From the NCBI GenBank assembly GCA_021018995.1, contig CM037593.1, positions 43,847,810 to 43,911,809 of the forward strand: a DNA stretch of 64,000 bases, in the 5' to 3' direction. Numbering within the stretch: the first letter of the stretch is position 1; each line of letters opens with the position of its first letter. The position numbers and the translations under genes were made by a program. Positions 63,932-64,000 of the stretch are shown piece after piece. Under the pieces are notes generated by a model that ran no database searches, was not told the DNA's origin, and saw nothing but the letters and a program-made list of their open reading frames with translations. Origin of the DNA: Chloranthus sessilifolius. Taxonomy: Eukaryota; Streptophyta; Magnoliopsida; Chloranthales; Chloranthaceae.

Positions 63932-64000
63932 TTAATCATCTAAATCTACATCTACATGTTCTTGAATAGATTTTCCTTTTTCTTTCTTGAGAGCAGCAAC
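63932..64000 (-). pseudogene. ORF3 C-terminal end of element F, partial
   Basis: The last 22 codons read VAALKKEKGKSIQEHVDVDL then DD and TAA at 63934-63932. Similar to the end of A's ORF3 (TATLEKEKEKGKRVEVK). The rest lies outside the window. With so little sequence, intactness cannot be judged. Confidence 0.6.

Larger units (their letters stand above)
59315..64000 (-). mobile_element. Element F: 3' part of an Athila-type retrotransposon, B family
   Basis: On the minus strand it runs ORF3 C terminus (64000-63932), 3' UTR, PPT (62048-62034) and 3' LTR (62033-59315). The LTR matches the 5' LTR of B in its start, motif type, TATA context and three hairpins. The rest lies beyond the window. It inserted into E's integrase, so it is younger than E. 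Confidence 0.88.

Noticed and set aside
1..64000. Any host gene, tRNA, rRNA or organelle insertion
   Set aside because: All recognisable protein similarity is to retrotransposon proteins, and no tRNA-like A/B boxes or rRNA segments were noticed by eye.

Overview
The window is plant nuclear DNA made almost entirely of nested, decayed LTR retrotransposons. I see no host gene, tRNA, rRNA or bacterial feature. The kingdom call rests on Athila-type Ty3/gypsy elements with a third ORF downstream of integrase, tRNA-Asp-type primer binding sites (PBS) and TTAGGTTTGGGGGTG polypurine tracts (PPT), and on a Tat/Ogre-lineage element with a second RNase H and the matching PBS. Both lineages are plant-restricted. 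The sequence does not let me name the species.

Layout. Element X (+, 1-1890) shows only its 3' UTR, PPT and 3' LTR, and sits in the gag of H. Element H (-, 1891-4929) shows gag, PBS and 5' LTR, and lies against the RT of A. Element A (+, 4930-13015) holds RT, RNase H, integrase, ORF3 and 3' UTR, and is cut by B. Element B (+, 13016-49829) has a 5' LTR, gag, PR, RT, RNase H, IN and an ORF3 in three pieces, because two later elements sit inside that ORF. The first is C (-, 23451-37146), a structurally complete 13.7 kb Athila-type element with both LTRs and a near-matching target duplication (AGTAC/AGGAC). The second is D (+, 38064-48193), which has two LTRs of about 3.4-3.5 kb around a 3.2 kb interior with no coding domain, so it is non-autonomous. 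B stops abruptly at about 49829 against a chromovirus-like gag fragment G (49830-50287). G is interrupted by E (+, 50288-59314), a Tat-lineage element, and E's integrase is interrupted by F (-, 59315 to the window end), an Athila-type element closely related to B.

All coding regions are broken by stops or frameshifts. The longest intact domains are an integrase ORF in A (331 codons) and one in C (289 codons). The third ORF of A, B, C and F is usually called env-like, but here it has a lysine-rich, NLS-like N terminus, a conserved central domain and a low-complexity or coiled C-terminal part. I see no signal peptide or membrane segment.

The most interesting signal is regulatory. Every LTR carries, upstream of a clear TATA box, a dense array of a short CpG-containing palindrome whose sequence is specific to the element group: CTCGCGAG in B and F, TTCGAA in C, AACCTRTCGA in D and H, a TGCGAAA form in X, and a 25-base palindrome in E. 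In A, B and C the same group's motif forms a second array between integrase and ORF3, followed in A and B by a TATA box and in all three by a CCCTAG...GGTA donor-like site and an ORF3 ATG about 360-375 bases downstream. This looks like an internal ORF3 promoter sharing its regulator with the LTR. Other conserved structures are a tandemly repeated LTR hairpin whose stem is kept by covarying and G-U pairs, and a hairpin plus second PPT-like tract just after ORF3. Comparisons were made by eye; alignment and folding software were not run.
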